Shown here piece by piece: positions 33,040-42,302 of a stretch of DNA of 51,154 nucleotides. The notes beneath the pieces were generated by a model. That model had not been told where the DNA came from. It saw nothing but the letters and a program-made list of their open reading frames with translations, and made no database searches. The first letter of the stretch is position 1. Every line of letters starts with the position of its first letter. A program made the translations under genes and the position numbers. Origin of the DNA: CALACW01 sp963627915 (lineage in GTDB: Bacteria; Bacillota; Clostridia; Oscillospirales; Acutalibacteraceae); NCBI GenBank assembly GCA_963627915.1, contig CAVGCY010000065.1, positions 1 to 51,154 on the forward strand, given 5' to 3'.

Positions 33040-35271
33040 TCAGCCTCCTATTTTCCGAGTCGTTATTTTTCCTTTAAACGATTGATTGAACTCTATCGTG
33101 TGATTACAAATTGATACTTTCATATTAGGTACAAATTCATTCTCCTGATAAATAACGTCTGTGGTATCCAATTCGGGATTTCCTCGGATTTCGTACTCGT
33201 ATTCCGCATTAGATGAGTAATACTCGGCAAGCCAATCGGCAAGTTTTTCTGCGGTTTGAGTATTCGAAACAAGCGGATTTTCCCACCTAACGGTATCACC
33301 GCGAGCGTTTATTTGTTTAGTGACGTTTTTCTCGATAATCCTATATCTGCGTCCGTTTATATCTAATTTAAAAGTACCGCTTACATTGAATTTAATTTTT
33401 ACGAAATAAGCTCCCTGGTCAAGAATGGTTACTTTACCGCCCGATGCTTCTTCATCGATTTTTATAGAATAACCGTGAGTAGGTTCCTGCATATAATATG
33501 TTTCAATGACACCCGATTCTACTGTTATGTTCTCGCTTATAACGCCGGTTTCTTCATTGCCGGGCTGATATACATACACAGGGACAACTATTTCTTTTAC
33601 AGCAGATTGCTTTGTCGTTTTCGGGTAAGTAATCATATCTTTGTAAGACATAGTAAAATCGACAGTATCGTCAAAACCTAAATATTGCAGACTGATACGG
33701 TTATGAGGAACTGATGTTTCTGTAAACTCAATTTGTATGGAATTACAGTCACCAAATTCTCTTAAAATGACCGTAACAATATCAATCTCATCGCTGTTTA
33801 TGCTGTATTCGTCTGCAAATTTATTATCGTTGTAAGTACGTATCACAAAAGCAGACGGCAAAACAGACGAAAAAACCATTTTCAATCCGTAATATGATTT
33901 AACTGCATTCATGGAAACGGTAATTATAGGATTGGACTCAAATTTACCGTTTGAATCCGATATACTTTTAGATACGTATGCTGTTTTGAGATATTCTTCT
34001 TCATTATCTCTCGGCAGAAAAAACATTGCTCCGTCAACAGTTGTGAAGTCTTCGCAAAGAGACGCATAAACTGCCTTATTCGTTTCCTCTGTTATGGTTT
34101 CCGAATCGGAATACGATTCAGCTCCGTTATCGGAAACAGAAAGCTCAGGGTGATAATTTGATTTAATTTGAATTTTACCCGACCTTGATTGAGTCAGCAC
34201 GCAGCAACACGCGTTTGTAATTATCTGCAACGCCTCTTTCTGCGGTACTTTGGGAATCGGGTTACGGGAAAAGAGATTTTTAAGACTTGGGTCAATATAA
34301 TAGTCCGAAATCCCCATATCGGTAAAAACATCCTGCGCCAGTTCATAGTAGCTCTTTCCGGCTAAACTGTACGCGCCTTTTGTATATTCGCCGTTCATGT
34401 TTCGGAAAACGTCACAGCACCGTATTGTCGCGGATGTATTATCACTTTCCCAGTCGGAACAGTATAAATGTCCTCCGGGAATCCACTCAATAAAATCGGA
34501 ATCCGGAATTGTATAGCCGTAGCTGATATTAACTTCCTGTCCGTTTTCCAAGAAATTAATTGCAGACAAAGGATTATCAATATCAAAGTATCTGTCATAA
34601 TTTTTTAACGTAACGGAGAAATCAATTTGAGGTATTTCAGCGCATATCGGTGAAACACATGAGGTAAGGGAAGAGTTTATTACGGATTCATTTGTGTAAA
34701 TAAGACCATAACCGAACAGGATATTATAAATTCGAAGTCTGCTTTTCGGATTTTTCATTCTATAAAATACGAACTTTACATAACCTGTGTTTTCAAAAAC
34801 TTCTTCTATACTCCATTTTGAAGCTGTGTTTTCGGAAATCTTTAACGTCTTAGAGCTTGTGATAACGTCAAAATCAGTCGGATAGTTTTCTCCGAAAGTT
34901 ACCGTAAGCCCTTTGAAACTAATCGGCGAAGTATTAAAATTAATTACTGCTTCAAATGAATTATCGGATGATAACAAATCGTTTGAAACCAGTCCCGTAT
35001 CGTAAAAGACGCTGTTATCAAGGTTTCTCGGTAAGAAAAGCATTGTACCGTCGGTTTTTGTGAAGTTTTCTTCGAGAGTGCCGTAGATGACGGTATCATT
35101 CTGTTCTCCGAACACTTTTTTATCACTCGAATAATAAGCATAATTTCCCTCAGCTGTTTTTGCATTTGTCTGTGCTTCTTTGTTTACAAGACCAAAGGAA
35201 ATCATAATATATGCTCTCTCTCGAAGCGCGGATTTCATGCTTTCCTTATAAGCTTTTGACACTTTCTGCAT
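33040..35271 (-). CDS. Large tail-tip / baseplate protein with internal duplication
   Basis: 743 residues. It follows the tape measure and the small distal-tail-like gene, the place of the tail-associated hub protein. Residues 200-340 contain the PQIDFSVTLKNYDRYFDIDNPLSAINFLENGQEVNISYGY segment typical of Firmicutes hub or tail-tip proteins. The pattern TLEENFTKTDGTMLFLPRN near residue 65 recurs as SLCEDFTTVDGAMFFLPRD near residue 400, each followed by a similar beta domain, so a domain of about 130 residues is duplicated. No peptidase motif seen. Confidence 0.65.
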   Translation of the reverse strand: MQKVSKAYKESMKSALRERAYIMISFGLVNKEAQTNAKTAEGNYAYYSSDKKVFGEQNDTVIYGTLEENFTKTDGTMLFLPRNLDNSVFYDTGLVSNDLLSSDNSFEAVINFNTSPISFKGLTVTFGENYPTDFDVITSSKTLKISENTASKWSIEEVFENTGYVKFVFYRMKNPKSRLRIYNILFGYGLIYTNESVINSSLTSCVSPICAEIPQIDFSVTLKNYDRYFDIDNPLSAINFLENGQEVNISYGYTIPDSDFIEWIPGGHLYCSDWESDNTSATIRCCDVFRNMNGEYTKGAYSLAGKSYYELAQDVFTDMGISDYYIDPSLKNLFSRNPIPKVPQKEALQIITNACCCVLTQSRSGKIQIKSNYHPELSVSDNGAESYSDSETITEETNKAVYASLCEDFTTVDGAMFFLPRDNEEEYLKTAYVSKSISDSNGKFESNPIITVSMNAVKSYYGLKMVFSSVLPSAFVIRTYNDNKFADEYSINSDEIDIVTVILREFGDCNSIQIEFTETSVPHNRISLQYLGFDDTVDFTMSYKDMITYPKTTKQSAVKEIVVPVYVYQPGNEETGVISENITVESGVIETYYMQEPTHGYSIKIDEEASGGKVTILDQGAYFVKIKFNVSGTFKLDINGRRYRIIEKNVTKQINARGDTVRWENPLVSNTQTAEKLADWLAEYYSSNAEYEYEIRGNPELDTTDVIYQENEFVPNMKVSICNHTIEFNQSFKGKITTRKIGG

Positions 35272-35285
35272 AAAATCAGCTCCTT

Positions 35286-35657
35286 TTATCTGCCTGTATC
35301 AATCAAATTAACTTTACAATTCCGATAATGAGTCGGTATTCCGCTGCCGTTAACCCAGTACGGTTCCCCGGTTCGGTCTCCGCAGTACATTTTTATTGTT
35401 TTTCGCTTATTTGTAACGGGGTCGGAAAAAGTAACGTCAAAGTAAAAGTCCTTGATTGCGGACAGAATTTTTCCCCATTCTTCAGCGGTGAGCCACGGCC
35501 ATTCAAGTCCGTCGATTTTATATTGGTCTCTGCCTATTTTTTGCCCTATGGCCTCGCCGTTTGAGTTTCTTACACCGTCAACAAGTGTGGAAACAATTAT
35601 ATTTACCCCTCTTTTACACGGAGGCAGTTTGTAACCGTTTATTTCTATAAAAGCCAT
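35286..35657 (-). CDS. Small distal-tail-type protein (DUF6711-like)
   Basis: 123 residues: MAFIEINGYKLPPCKRGVNIIVSTLVDGVRNSNGEAIGQKIGRDQYKIDGLEWPWLTAEEW... A single beta-rich domain with the GxKIGRDQYKIDxLxWPxLxxxEW pattern of DUF6711-type proteins, which lie between tape measure and hub genes. It probably plays the part of a distal tail ring protein (inference from position). Confidence 0.65.
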   Translation of the reverse strand: MAFIEINGYKLPPCKRGVNIIVSTLVDGVRNSNGEAIGQKIGRDQYKIDGLEWPWLTAEEWGKILSAIKDFYFDVTFSDPVTNKRKTIKMYCGDRTGEPYWVNGSGIPTHYRNCKVNLIDTGR

Positions 35658-35672
35658 TAAAAACTGCCCCCT

Positions 35673-38600
35673 TTATTTTGCAAATACATATCCGTTTGCG
35701 CGCTGCTGTGATGATACGGCAGATGTAATTTCACGGCCGTCAAGATATACTTTTACAACAAATTGATTACTGTTATCGGAATTGTTAATAGCGTCTCTCA
35801 TCGCCGCTTTTACGCCCTCATAGATACCGTTTACAATTTGGTCGTTATTGGCAACAGCAGTACGTCCTCCGATATTTCCGACCATTTCTGCACCGGCTTC
35901 GCGGGCGATAAAGAGCTGTCCCGATTTCGGAAAACCTCCCTCTGCGAGCTGAGGAATTTCGGGAACTGAAATTGTCTGTAAACCTGAGAACGGGGAAAGC
36001 CCCGCTATCTCAATGCTTTTTATTTTATTAATAGCTGTATTAATACCTTTGAACGGAATCGAAACTACGTTATTTAACCCTTTGATTAATCCGTTTACAA
36101 TAGATTTGAAAGAGTTGACTATTCCGTCCTTGATATCGGTAAAGATTTCTCCGCCCGAAGAAAAGACTTTTACAACGCCTTCCCACGCATTCTCGAATGT
36201 TGTTTCAAAAAAAGAACCGACTTTTCCGAAAACTTCTTTTACTCCTTCCCATGCGTCGGAGGCTTTCGTTGAAAAGTCATCCCAAAGCCCCGAAAAGAAT
36301 TTCGATACAGGTTGAACGACATTATCATAAACCCAATCCGATATTTCGTTTAAAGTCTGAACAATATTTGTCCATGCCGTATCAGCACCGTCTGAAAATC
36401 CGCTCCATAAGTCCGTGAAAAAGCCCGATACAGGTTCAATTACATTGTCATATACCCAACCCGATATCTTATCAAAGATAAGTTTAATATTATCCCATGC
36501 GTTAGACAGCGATGTTTTGATGTCCGCCCATTTTTTTGCGGTATCGGTTTTAATGTCTGCCCATGATTGGCGAATATTACTTGTTAAGTTAATTCGTGCA
36601 TTATCAACTTTACGACCGATATTATCCCATGCGTTAGACAGCGATGTTTTGATGTCCGCCCATTTTTTTGCGGTATCGGTTTTAATGTCTGCCCATGATT
36701 GGCGAATATTACTTGTTAAGTTAATTCGTGCATTATCAACTTTACGACCGATATTATCCCATGCGTTAGACAGCGATGTTTTGATGTCCGCCCATTTTTT
36801 TGCGGTATCGGTTTTAATGTCTGCCCATGATTGGCGAATATTACTTGTTAAGTTAATTCGTGCATTATCAACTTTACGACCGATATTATCCCATGCGTTA
36901 GACAGTGATGTTTTGATGTCCGCCCATTTCTCTGAGGTATCGGTGCTGATATTCGACCATGCAGTCCCGATAGTAGATTTCAAATTACTCCAGGTTGTAC
37001 CGGCTGTAGTTTTTACACCCGACCAAGTATTCGACAACGAGGTTTTTACAGTATTCCAAGTATTTGATGTGTTGGTCTTAATGTTATCCCAAGTAGTTGA
37101 AATTGTTGTCTTTAACCCATTCCATACCGTACTTGCAGTAGACTTAATATTGTTCCAAGTGTTTGAAAAGAATGTTTTAATATTTCCCCAAACGGTGCTT
37201 GCCGTTGTTTTTATGCTGTTCCAAGTCGATGCACAAACCTTTTTTATATCCTCTAATTTTTGAGAGAAAAAGTCCGTAATATTGTGCCAGGTGTCCTTGA
37301 TTCCCTGCCATAAGCCGTCGACAAGAAATGTACCGATTTCGGCAAATACTTTCGAGGGCGAATGTATACCGAGGGCTTCTTTAAAACCATCAACAAAACC
37401 TTTAACAAAATCAGTAATAGCCTTGATGGCAGTGTTCCACCCCTCAACAATGCCGTCCCATATCGCCTGTCCGACATCTTTGAACCATTGTTTAATATCT
37501 TTCAGCGCATTAGGGATTGTTTCGGTAAAGAATGTCTTGATTTTCTCCCACAGTTTGGGAATTGTCTGTGTGAAAAAATTCGGAAGCGTTTCTGTGAAAA
37601 AGGTCTCAAAAGATGATTTTACCTTTTCCCATACTTCGGGAAGCGTTTCTGTGAAGAACTGCTTGAAAGCGTTGCAAATGTTTTTGACCGCCGTACCGAC
37701 CTTATAGCCTATATCATGACCGAGCTGAGACCAGTCGAAATCTTTGATAGGTTGTAACAAGTTAGACCACCAATTACGGATTGTTTCGGGCAGATTTTTG
37801 AGCCAACTCACAAAATTGTTCCAAACGTTGGGTATTGTCACAGTAAAGAAGTTACTGAGGACATCTTTAATTTCCTCCCAATGCTCGGTGATAGCGATAA
37901 TTCCATCCGTGACAAGACCAACGGCGAGACCAATTAAAGCACCGATACCCGCTCCTATCGGACCGCCACAAGCACCGATAATAGCTCCGATACCTGCCCC
38001 GGCTGCGGTAGCACCGGCACCGACTAACGCACCGTTGAGCCAGTTAAGTCCATTTGTAATTGCATCATATATACCAACACCGAAAGCCGGGAGACCAGCA
38101 ATAATACCGGCGATACCACCGCCTAAAATGGCACTTCCTAAAGCCTTGCCGATTAAGGCACCGCCGGCAACAGTCAGACCTCCACCACTTACGATTTGGA
38201 TAAAGTTATCACTATTTAACTCATTCTTAATAGCTTCAGCGATACCCGACCATTCGAGTGTAATACCTGTTACAGCAAGGGCTGCACCAATCGAGATAGT
38301 TAGTGGTTTGTCAAGCCCTAATTCCTTTAGATTAGTCATATATGCAAGACCGTCTAATACTCCCTTAGAAACTTTCCACGCTGCCATACCAAGTCCGATA
38401 GCACCGACTGTGGTCAAAATAGTTCCGAGACGAGTATTGAGCAGGTCGCTCCAACTGTCAATTTCACCTGTTAAGCCAAGCCATTCTTTCATTTTGTCAA
38501 CAATACTGCCAACCTTGGATTCCACAAGACCGCCAAGGAAGTCATACTGCGGGAGGTCAATGTCAAAACCGCCACCCCCAGCATCGCTTCCTGTACCTCC

Positions 38601-40127
38601 GCTACCGCTTGAATCATCATTCTGTGGAATGACGTTGAGTTCATCAATACCAAGCATATTATCTTTCAGTTTCTTTGCCGCCTTTGCCGCACCGCCGAAG
38701 CCGTCCTCCGCACTTTCGGCAGAGTCCGCTACGGCACTTGCACCAGCTGAAATACCGCTGTAATCAATCTCCGGCAAAGAGAAACCAAACAGGCTTGCGA
38801 TTGCATTTGCAATCAAACGGATAACCTTTGCAACAGCGATAGCATAAGGTAGAACCGCATTAAGAGCGGGAATGAATATGTTACCCAACGCTCTCGCACA
38901 TTGCGTGACCTGTGCCTGTAAAATACGAAGCTGGTTTGCAGGAGCGTTCAAGGTACGAGCCATATCGCCCTGTGCGTCCGTAACCTGTGTCATAATGGCA
39001 TAGTAGCGGAGCTGGGATTTCTCAGCCTGTGTCATTGCGGACACACTCTTTTCTATGCCGAGCGTATAGGCTTCTTGTTGCAGACGAGCCACAGACAAGT
39101 CATAGCCAAGTCTACGGAGCGGTTCAAGCTCACCGGAAATACCCGACTGTAACTTGGTAAATGCGTCCTCCGTGGAGATATTGTAGAAAGACGAAATATC
39201 ATACCCAAGCTGTGTAAGGTTCTTGGACATGATAATTGCTTTGTCGCTTGCCACACCAAAGCCCTTGATAATGGTATTGAACACACCTTGGTTTCTCAGC
39301 CAATCGGCGGGGTCAATACCCAAAAGCTCACTTACTCGCTCGGCGTACTCTTTTGCGGAGTCAGCGTATTCGCCGAGAGCCACAGTAAAGAGGTTCAAAT
39401 CCTCGATGTACTTATTGGACTGCGTAATCCAAGAAGCAATCGTCCTCGCCGCCGACTTTACAGCGGTTATCGCCATACGGAGCTTTGCATACAGATTGAT
39501 ATAGCTCTTACTTGCATTGTTATTTGCAGTAGCAAGGTTGTTCGTGTTTTGCACCAGCTGTCTCACATTGGAGGGAAGACGAGCGAAAGCCGCCGACACG
39601 GTGTTAAGCTGAGAAGCCAACGGAGCGAGAGAATTTGTCAAAGACTGCATTTGACTGGTAAACTGCGCCCAATTTACACCGTTGAGCGTTTTTGCAAGTT
39701 CGGGGATTTTGCCAAGCTGTGTGATAGCGGACTGCAATCCTGCGGACTTAGTAATACCGCCGAGCGAGGAAACAGCGTTGGACATCTGTGAGATACCCGA
39801 AAAATCCACGCCCGTGAGGGAAGAAGCGGCAGAGCCGATATTCTTCAACTGACTTGCAATAGATGAGGAGATTTTCAGACTACCAAGGCTCTTGAGTTTT
39901 TCCAGGCTACTCGCCAGCTTATCAACCTTGCTCGTGTCCGTAGAACTAAGGGCGGTATTGAGATTGCGTATCTGTGTTGCCACACTCGTCAATCCCATAC
40001 CGCCCTTTGTTGCGCTTTTCAGTCTTGCCAACGAAGCGGAAAGAGCGGCAATGCCTTGCACGGCGGAATTACCGTTTTGTTTGACTTCAAGTTCAAGCGA
40101 CTCGATTGTAGTAGGCATACAACTCAC
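35673..40127 (-). CDS. Tail tape measure protein
   Basis: 1484 residues, the longest gene here; its length should set tail length, about 0.15 nm per residue or some 200 nm. An N-terminal helical region (1-210) with LxxLxxxL periodicity precedes the conserved PhageMin_Tail-type core (about 220-430, AMITALTDAQGDMARTLN-like segment NQLRILQAQVTQCARALG). Gly/Ala-rich hydrophobic segments lie at about 560-760. The C-terminal 600 residues are Trp-periodic repeats (TWNTVKTSLSNTWSGVKTT), including 44-residue exact repeats at about 1050-1215. It overlaps the tail-chaperone frame by 4 bases. Confidence 0.93.
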   Translation of the reverse strand: MSCMPTTIESLELEVKQNGNSAVQGIAALSASLARLKSATKGGMGLTSVATQIRNLNTALSSTDTSKVDKLASSLEKLKSLGSLKISSSIASQLKNIGSAASSLTGVDFSGISQMSNAVSSLGGITKSAGLQSAITQLGKIPELAKTLNGVNWAQFTSQMQSLTNSLAPLASQLNTVSAAFARLPSNVRQLVQNTNNLATANNNASKSYINLYAKLRMAITAVKSAARTIASWITQSNKYIEDLNLFTVALGEYADSAKEYAERVSELLGIDPADWLRNQGVFNTIIKGFGVASDKAIIMSKNLTQLGYDISSFYNISTEDAFTKLQSGISGELEPLRRLGYDLSVARLQQEAYTLGIEKSVSAMTQAEKSQLRYYAIMTQVTDAQGDMARTLNAPANQLRILQAQVTQCARALGNIFIPALNAVLPYAIAVAKVIRLIANAIASLFGFSLPEIDYSGISAGASAVADSAESAEDGFGGAAKAAKKLKDNMLGIDELNVIPQNDDSSGSGGTGSDAGGGGFDIDLPQYDFLGGLVESKVGSIVDKMKEWLGLTGEIDSWSDLLNTRLGTILTTVGAIGLGMAAWKVSKGVLDGLAYMTNLKELGLDKPLTISIGAALAVTGITLEWSGIAEAIKNELNSDNFIQIVSGGGLTVAGGALIGKALGSAILGGGIAGIIAGLPAFGVGIYDAITNGLNWLNGALVGAGATAAGAGIGAIIGACGGPIGAGIGALIGLAVGLVTDGIIAITEHWEEIKDVLSNFFTVTIPNVWNNFVSWLKNLPETIRNWWSNLLQPIKDFDWSQLGHDIGYKVGTAVKNICNAFKQFFTETLPEVWEKVKSSFETFFTETLPNFFTQTIPKLWEKIKTFFTETIPNALKDIKQWFKDVGQAIWDGIVEGWNTAIKAITDFVKGFVDGFKEALGIHSPSKVFAEIGTFLVDGLWQGIKDTWHNITDFFSQKLEDIKKVCASTWNSIKTTASTVWGNIKTFFSNTWNNIKSTASTVWNGLKTTISTTWDNIKTNTSNTWNTVKTSLSNTWSGVKTTAGTTWSNLKSTIGTAWSNISTDTSEKWADIKTSLSNAWDNIGRKVDNARINLTSNIRQSWADIKTDTAKKWADIKTSLSNAWDNIGRKVDNARINLTSNIRQSWADIKTDTAKKWADIKTSLSNAWDNIGRKVDNARINLTSNIRQSWADIKTDTAKKWADIKTSLSNAWDNIKLIFDKISGWVYDNVIEPVSGFFTDLWSGFSDGADTAWTNIVQTLNEISDWVYDNVVQPVSKFFSGLWDDFSTKASDAWEGVKEVFGKVGSFFETTFENAWEGVVKVFSSGGEIFTDIKDGIVNSFKSIVNGLIKGLNNVVSIPFKGINTAINKIKSIEIAGLSPFSGLQTISVPEIPQLAEGGFPKSGQLFIAREAGAEMVGNIGGRTAVANNDQIVNGIYEGVKAAMRDAINNSDNSNQFVVKVYLDGREITSAVSSQQRANGYVFAK
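36487..36945. repeat. 132-bp tandem repeats in the tape measure gene
   Basis: Units starting at 36487, 36619 and 36751 are identical over 132 bp (44 residues). A fourth partial unit starts at 36883 and diverges within about 60 bp. In protein the unit is SLSNAWDNIGRKVDNARINL plus TSNIRQSWADIKTDTAKKWADIKT. Confidence 0.9.
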
Positions 40128-40606
40128 TCCTTTTCCTCAAAATTCTTGTTAAATTTCTGCATAAAGACTTCCATTTTGGCAAGTCCCTTATCAGAAACAG
40201 ATTTTTCTTTCCTCTGTTGCTTATCCTCCTGCTTTTTCTGCGTAATGGGATAAGGTTCTTCGACATATGGTTCGGGTTTAGTTCCTTTTTTTGCGAAAGC
40301 GTGAAGTAGGGGAGTCAGTCTGATAATAGCGTCGTAGACATACATTCCTTGTAACCATGCTTCTTCGTTCCGACGCTCAATACGGAGTTTATCAGCTTTC
40401 CTGTAATAACGAGGAAGAGCGGGGTCTCCGTCCCAATATTGCGCTTCCGTCATGCCTATTGATAAGTAATAGGGGAACTCACGCCTAAATATTTCTGTGA
40501 AAGAAAGAGGGGCATGTTCGATTTCGATATTATTACCCCTCTCGTTAACTAAACTATTGCAGGACTCCGAGTTACTTACCAGCTCGTTGTCCAGTCCAAG
40601 TTTCCC
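40124..40606 (-). CDS. Tail assembly chaperone, frameshift extension (T-like part)
   Basis: This frame has no start of its own that is needed: it is open from within the end of gene 40576 to TGA at 40124, and a -1 slip at GGGAAAC (40600-40606) joins the two. The fusion is 103 residues from the first gene plus 158 from this frame, 261 in total. The extension includes SFTEIFRREFPYYLSIGMTEAQYWDGDPALPRYYRKADKL and a Lys/Glu-rich tail. In lambda the G-GT pair guides tail tube and tape measure assembly. An internal ATG at 40453 lacks a clear ribosome site. It overlaps the tape measure start by 4 bases. Confidence 0.8.
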   Translation of the reverse strand, partial: GKLGLDNELVSNSESCNSLVNERGNNIEIEHAPLSFTEIFRREFPYYLSIGMTEAQYWDGDPALPRYYRKADKLRIERRNEEAWLQGMYVYDAIIRLTPLLHAFAKKGTKPEPYVEEPYPITQKKQEDKQQRKEKSVSDKGLAKMEVFMQKFNKNFEEKE

Positions 40607-40908
40607 TCCGCTTCTGCGGGTTCTTCGACAAGTGCCATGATAGGCTCGTTGTACATTTCAGCCAGCTTACCGATAAGCTCCTCCTTGTTCTTCATCCTCG
40701 CAAAGATGGAGTCAATCACATCTTGCTTCACGAAGCGGTGATGGGCGAGAAATGCGCCAGCGAACAGGGTGGGGAGAGTGGACATGGGCTTATTCTCCAC
40801 TTCGGAAGCAATAAAGCCCTTACGCTCCATCTCGGTTACGGTTCTACGGGTGAACTCAAGGACATACTCTTTGTCCTCATAGGTAAATCTAAGCTGTTTC
40901 GACATCAT
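40576..40908 (-). CDS. Tail assembly chaperone (DUF5055 type, G-like part)
   Basis: 110 residues: MMSKQLRFTYEDKEYVLEFTRRTVTEMERKGFIASEVENKPMSTLPTLFAGAFLAHHRFV... the DUF5055 pattern (FxYxxKEYxLEFxRxTVxxMExxGF, then FxGAFxxHHR). It is short, comes right after the major tail protein and before the tape measure, as the lambda G gene does. AGGAGG lies 5 bases before the first of two adjacent ATGs (40908, 40905); the second is equally possible. Translation either stops at 40576 or slips into the -1 frame at 40600-40606. Confidence 0.85.
   Translation of the reverse strand: MMSKQLRFTYEDKEYVLEFTRRTVTEMERKGFIASEVENKPMSTLPTLFAGAFLAHHRFVKQDVIDSIFARMKNKEELIGKLAEMYNEPIMALVEEPAEAEGNLDWTTSW
40600..40606 (-). 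promoter_or_regulatory. Programmed -1 ribosomal frameshift site GGGAAAC
   Basis: On the minus strand the heptamer is in the right register (G GGA AAC in the zero frame, codons Gly-Asn), 24 bases before the stop of the first frame. A weak stem GGACT/AGTCC (40562-40597) begins 2 bases downstream. XXXYYYZ slip sites at the end of tail chaperone genes are conserved in long-tailed phages. Confidence 0.82.
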
Positions 40909-40926
40909 ATTTTCCTCCTAAAATTT

Positions 40927-41352
40927 TTAGCCTGCGGTGATAATGGTAGACGGAACGATGGTGATAGTCATATCGACCACCTCATTGACACCGCCGCCAA
41001 CAACATGGACATTCAGCTTGCCCTTGAAAGAGAATTTACCGTTAGAGCCATCGGGCGTAACCACGTCGCCGCTCTCCGTGCCGCCGAACCACACTGCATA
41101 ATTCGTCTCAGTATCAGCGAGAGCGGATAGTGTATCGTAGTCAGCCTTGGTATAATTTGCAGTGAACTCAAGAGCGTCATTGCTCTGAATACCGGGAATA
41201 TATGTCTGCATTTTGTCAGACAGGGTGGTTGTCTCCAACAGTTCCGGCGCACCGCCGAGGTCGGGGAAGTCCTTAATGTCAATCAGCTTGGAGTAGTCAC
41301 TCCCGGTTGCGCCTTTCTTCATAAGGAACACTTTGTAAGTAGAAATAGCCAT
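40927..41352 (-). CDS. Major tail tube protein
   Basis: 141 residues: MAISTYKVFLMKKGATGSDYSKLIDIKDFPDLGGAPELLETTTLSDKMQTYIPGIQ... The DFPDLGGAPExLETTTLSDxMxTYIxGIQ motif is characteristic of tail tube proteins of Firmicutes siphoviruses. The rest is a beta-barrel pattern ending in VVDMTITIVPS. It polymerises around the tape measure to form the tail. AGGAGG-type ribosome site, immediately upstream of the chaperone genes. Confidence 0.87.
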   Translation of the reverse strand: MAISTYKVFLMKKGATGSDYSKLIDIKDFPDLGGAPELLETTTLSDKMQTYIPGIQSNDALEFTANYTKADYDTLSALADTETNYAVWFGGTESGDVVTPDGSNGKFSFKGKLNVHVVGGGVNEVVDMTITIVPSTIITAG

Positions 41353-41358
41353 GATAAG

Positions 41359-41763
41359 TTACCTCCTGTAAATAGTGTGATTTTTGTCTATCACAGCCCG
41401 ATACCGTCCGAGCATACGATAGATTGTTGCGTCCTGTGTATTCGGTATAGGTTCGAGAAGCATACGAGTGAAATTACGTTCCATAAGAAGTTCATCTATG
41501 AAAGCGGCAATCTCTTTACACTCGGCTTTCTTACCTGTTTTTTTGTTCGAGTAGACATTAAGCTCATAAGTCACCGCCGCATGATTTTCCTGTCCACTCT
41601 GTGTCTGCGAGTTTCGGAATGTGGCGTTGTCTATCTCCACGAGAGATACGCAAGGAAAAGAGGAGGGTGCGCTGACATATTCGCCCGTCATAAAGATGTT
41701 CGGGTATTGCGCCCGTACCTTTGCGGAAATCTCAGAGAAGATTTCCTGTTCTGCGTCAATCAT
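41359..41763 (-). CDS. Tail completion / terminator-like protein
   Basis: 134 residues: MIDAEQEIFSEISAKVRAQYPNIFMTGEYVSAPSSFPCVSLVEIDNATFRNSQ... with VTYELNVYSNKKTGKKAECKEIAAFIDELL. This mixed alpha/beta pattern, with a central VxYELNVYSN strand, fits the tail terminator family that caps the tube below the head. Position between the gp10-like gene and the tail tube gene agrees. It overlaps the gp10-like gene by 4 bases. Confidence 0.68.
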   Translation of the reverse strand: MIDAEQEIFSEISAKVRAQYPNIFMTGEYVSAPSSFPCVSLVEIDNATFRNSQTQSGQENHAAVTYELNVYSNKKTGKKAECKEIAAFIDELLMERNFTRMLLEPIPNTQDATIYRMLGRYRAVIDKNHTIYRR

Positions 41764-42302
41764 GCGAACACCTCCCTTGCAATCTGTACGACCTCTCGGC
41801 TTACAGTCTGAACGGCATTGTACATCGGCATTGAGGCGGGAGTACCGTGAGTGATTTTCAACTCTCCGTCCTCATAAAAGCCCCAAGCCTGTTTTCTACC
41901 GTTCCTACCAAAAGTGCCTATGGCTATCGGAGGGTTGGGAACGCCCGTAGTAGTGGCGGCGAAAGGGTTCGGGGACGAGCCAGCCGAGCCGTTATGATAA
42001 ACGCCCGCACCGAACTCAACCCACACAGCGTCCGTTCCGTCAGCGACAACAGCGAAGTAATCTCCACGGTTCTCTACTCGAACATTAACGCTTGCTTTGC
42101 GGGGACCGCCGCTCCTTTCGGTCAAATCATCAACGATTGCCCCGTTAAAACCGCTCTGTGCTTCTTCGGCTAACCTCTCGGCTATCCGTCTTAGAAGTTC
42201 CTCACACTTGCTCTGAAACCCCTCTTTGTACTGTGCCAATTCTTTTATGGCACGGTCTATATCCTGCTCCGATAATCCGAACGAAATGACTTTCCTACCC
42301 AC
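41760..42302 (-). CDS. HK97 gp10-like head-tail protein
   Basis: 180 residues. An N-terminal helix pair (DIDRAIKELAQYKEGFQSKCEELLRRIAERLAEEAQSGF) precedes a beta part (ASVNVRVENRGDYFAVVADGTDAVWVEFGAGVYHN) with the VWVEFGAGV/xHN pattern typical of the gp10 (minor head-tail) family. It lies after the head closure gene and overlaps it by 8 bases. Confidence 0.78.
   Translation of the reverse strand: MGRKVISFGLSEQDIDRAIKELAQYKEGFQSKCEELLRRIAERLAEEAQSGFNGAIVDDLTERSGGPRKASVNVRVENRGDYFAVVADGTDAVWVEFGAGVYHNGSAGSSPNPFAATTTGVPNPPIAIGTFGRNGRKQAWGFYEDGELKITHGTPASMPMYNAVQTVSREVVQIAREVFA

Noticed and set aside
36487..36945. CRISPR array because of regular repeats
   Set aside because: Units are 132 bp, without spacers, in frame within the tape measure gene.
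40124..40453. Separate 109-residue gene starting at ATG 40453
   Set aside because: No clear ribosome site, frame open far upstream, and a correct slip site joins it to the preceding gene.
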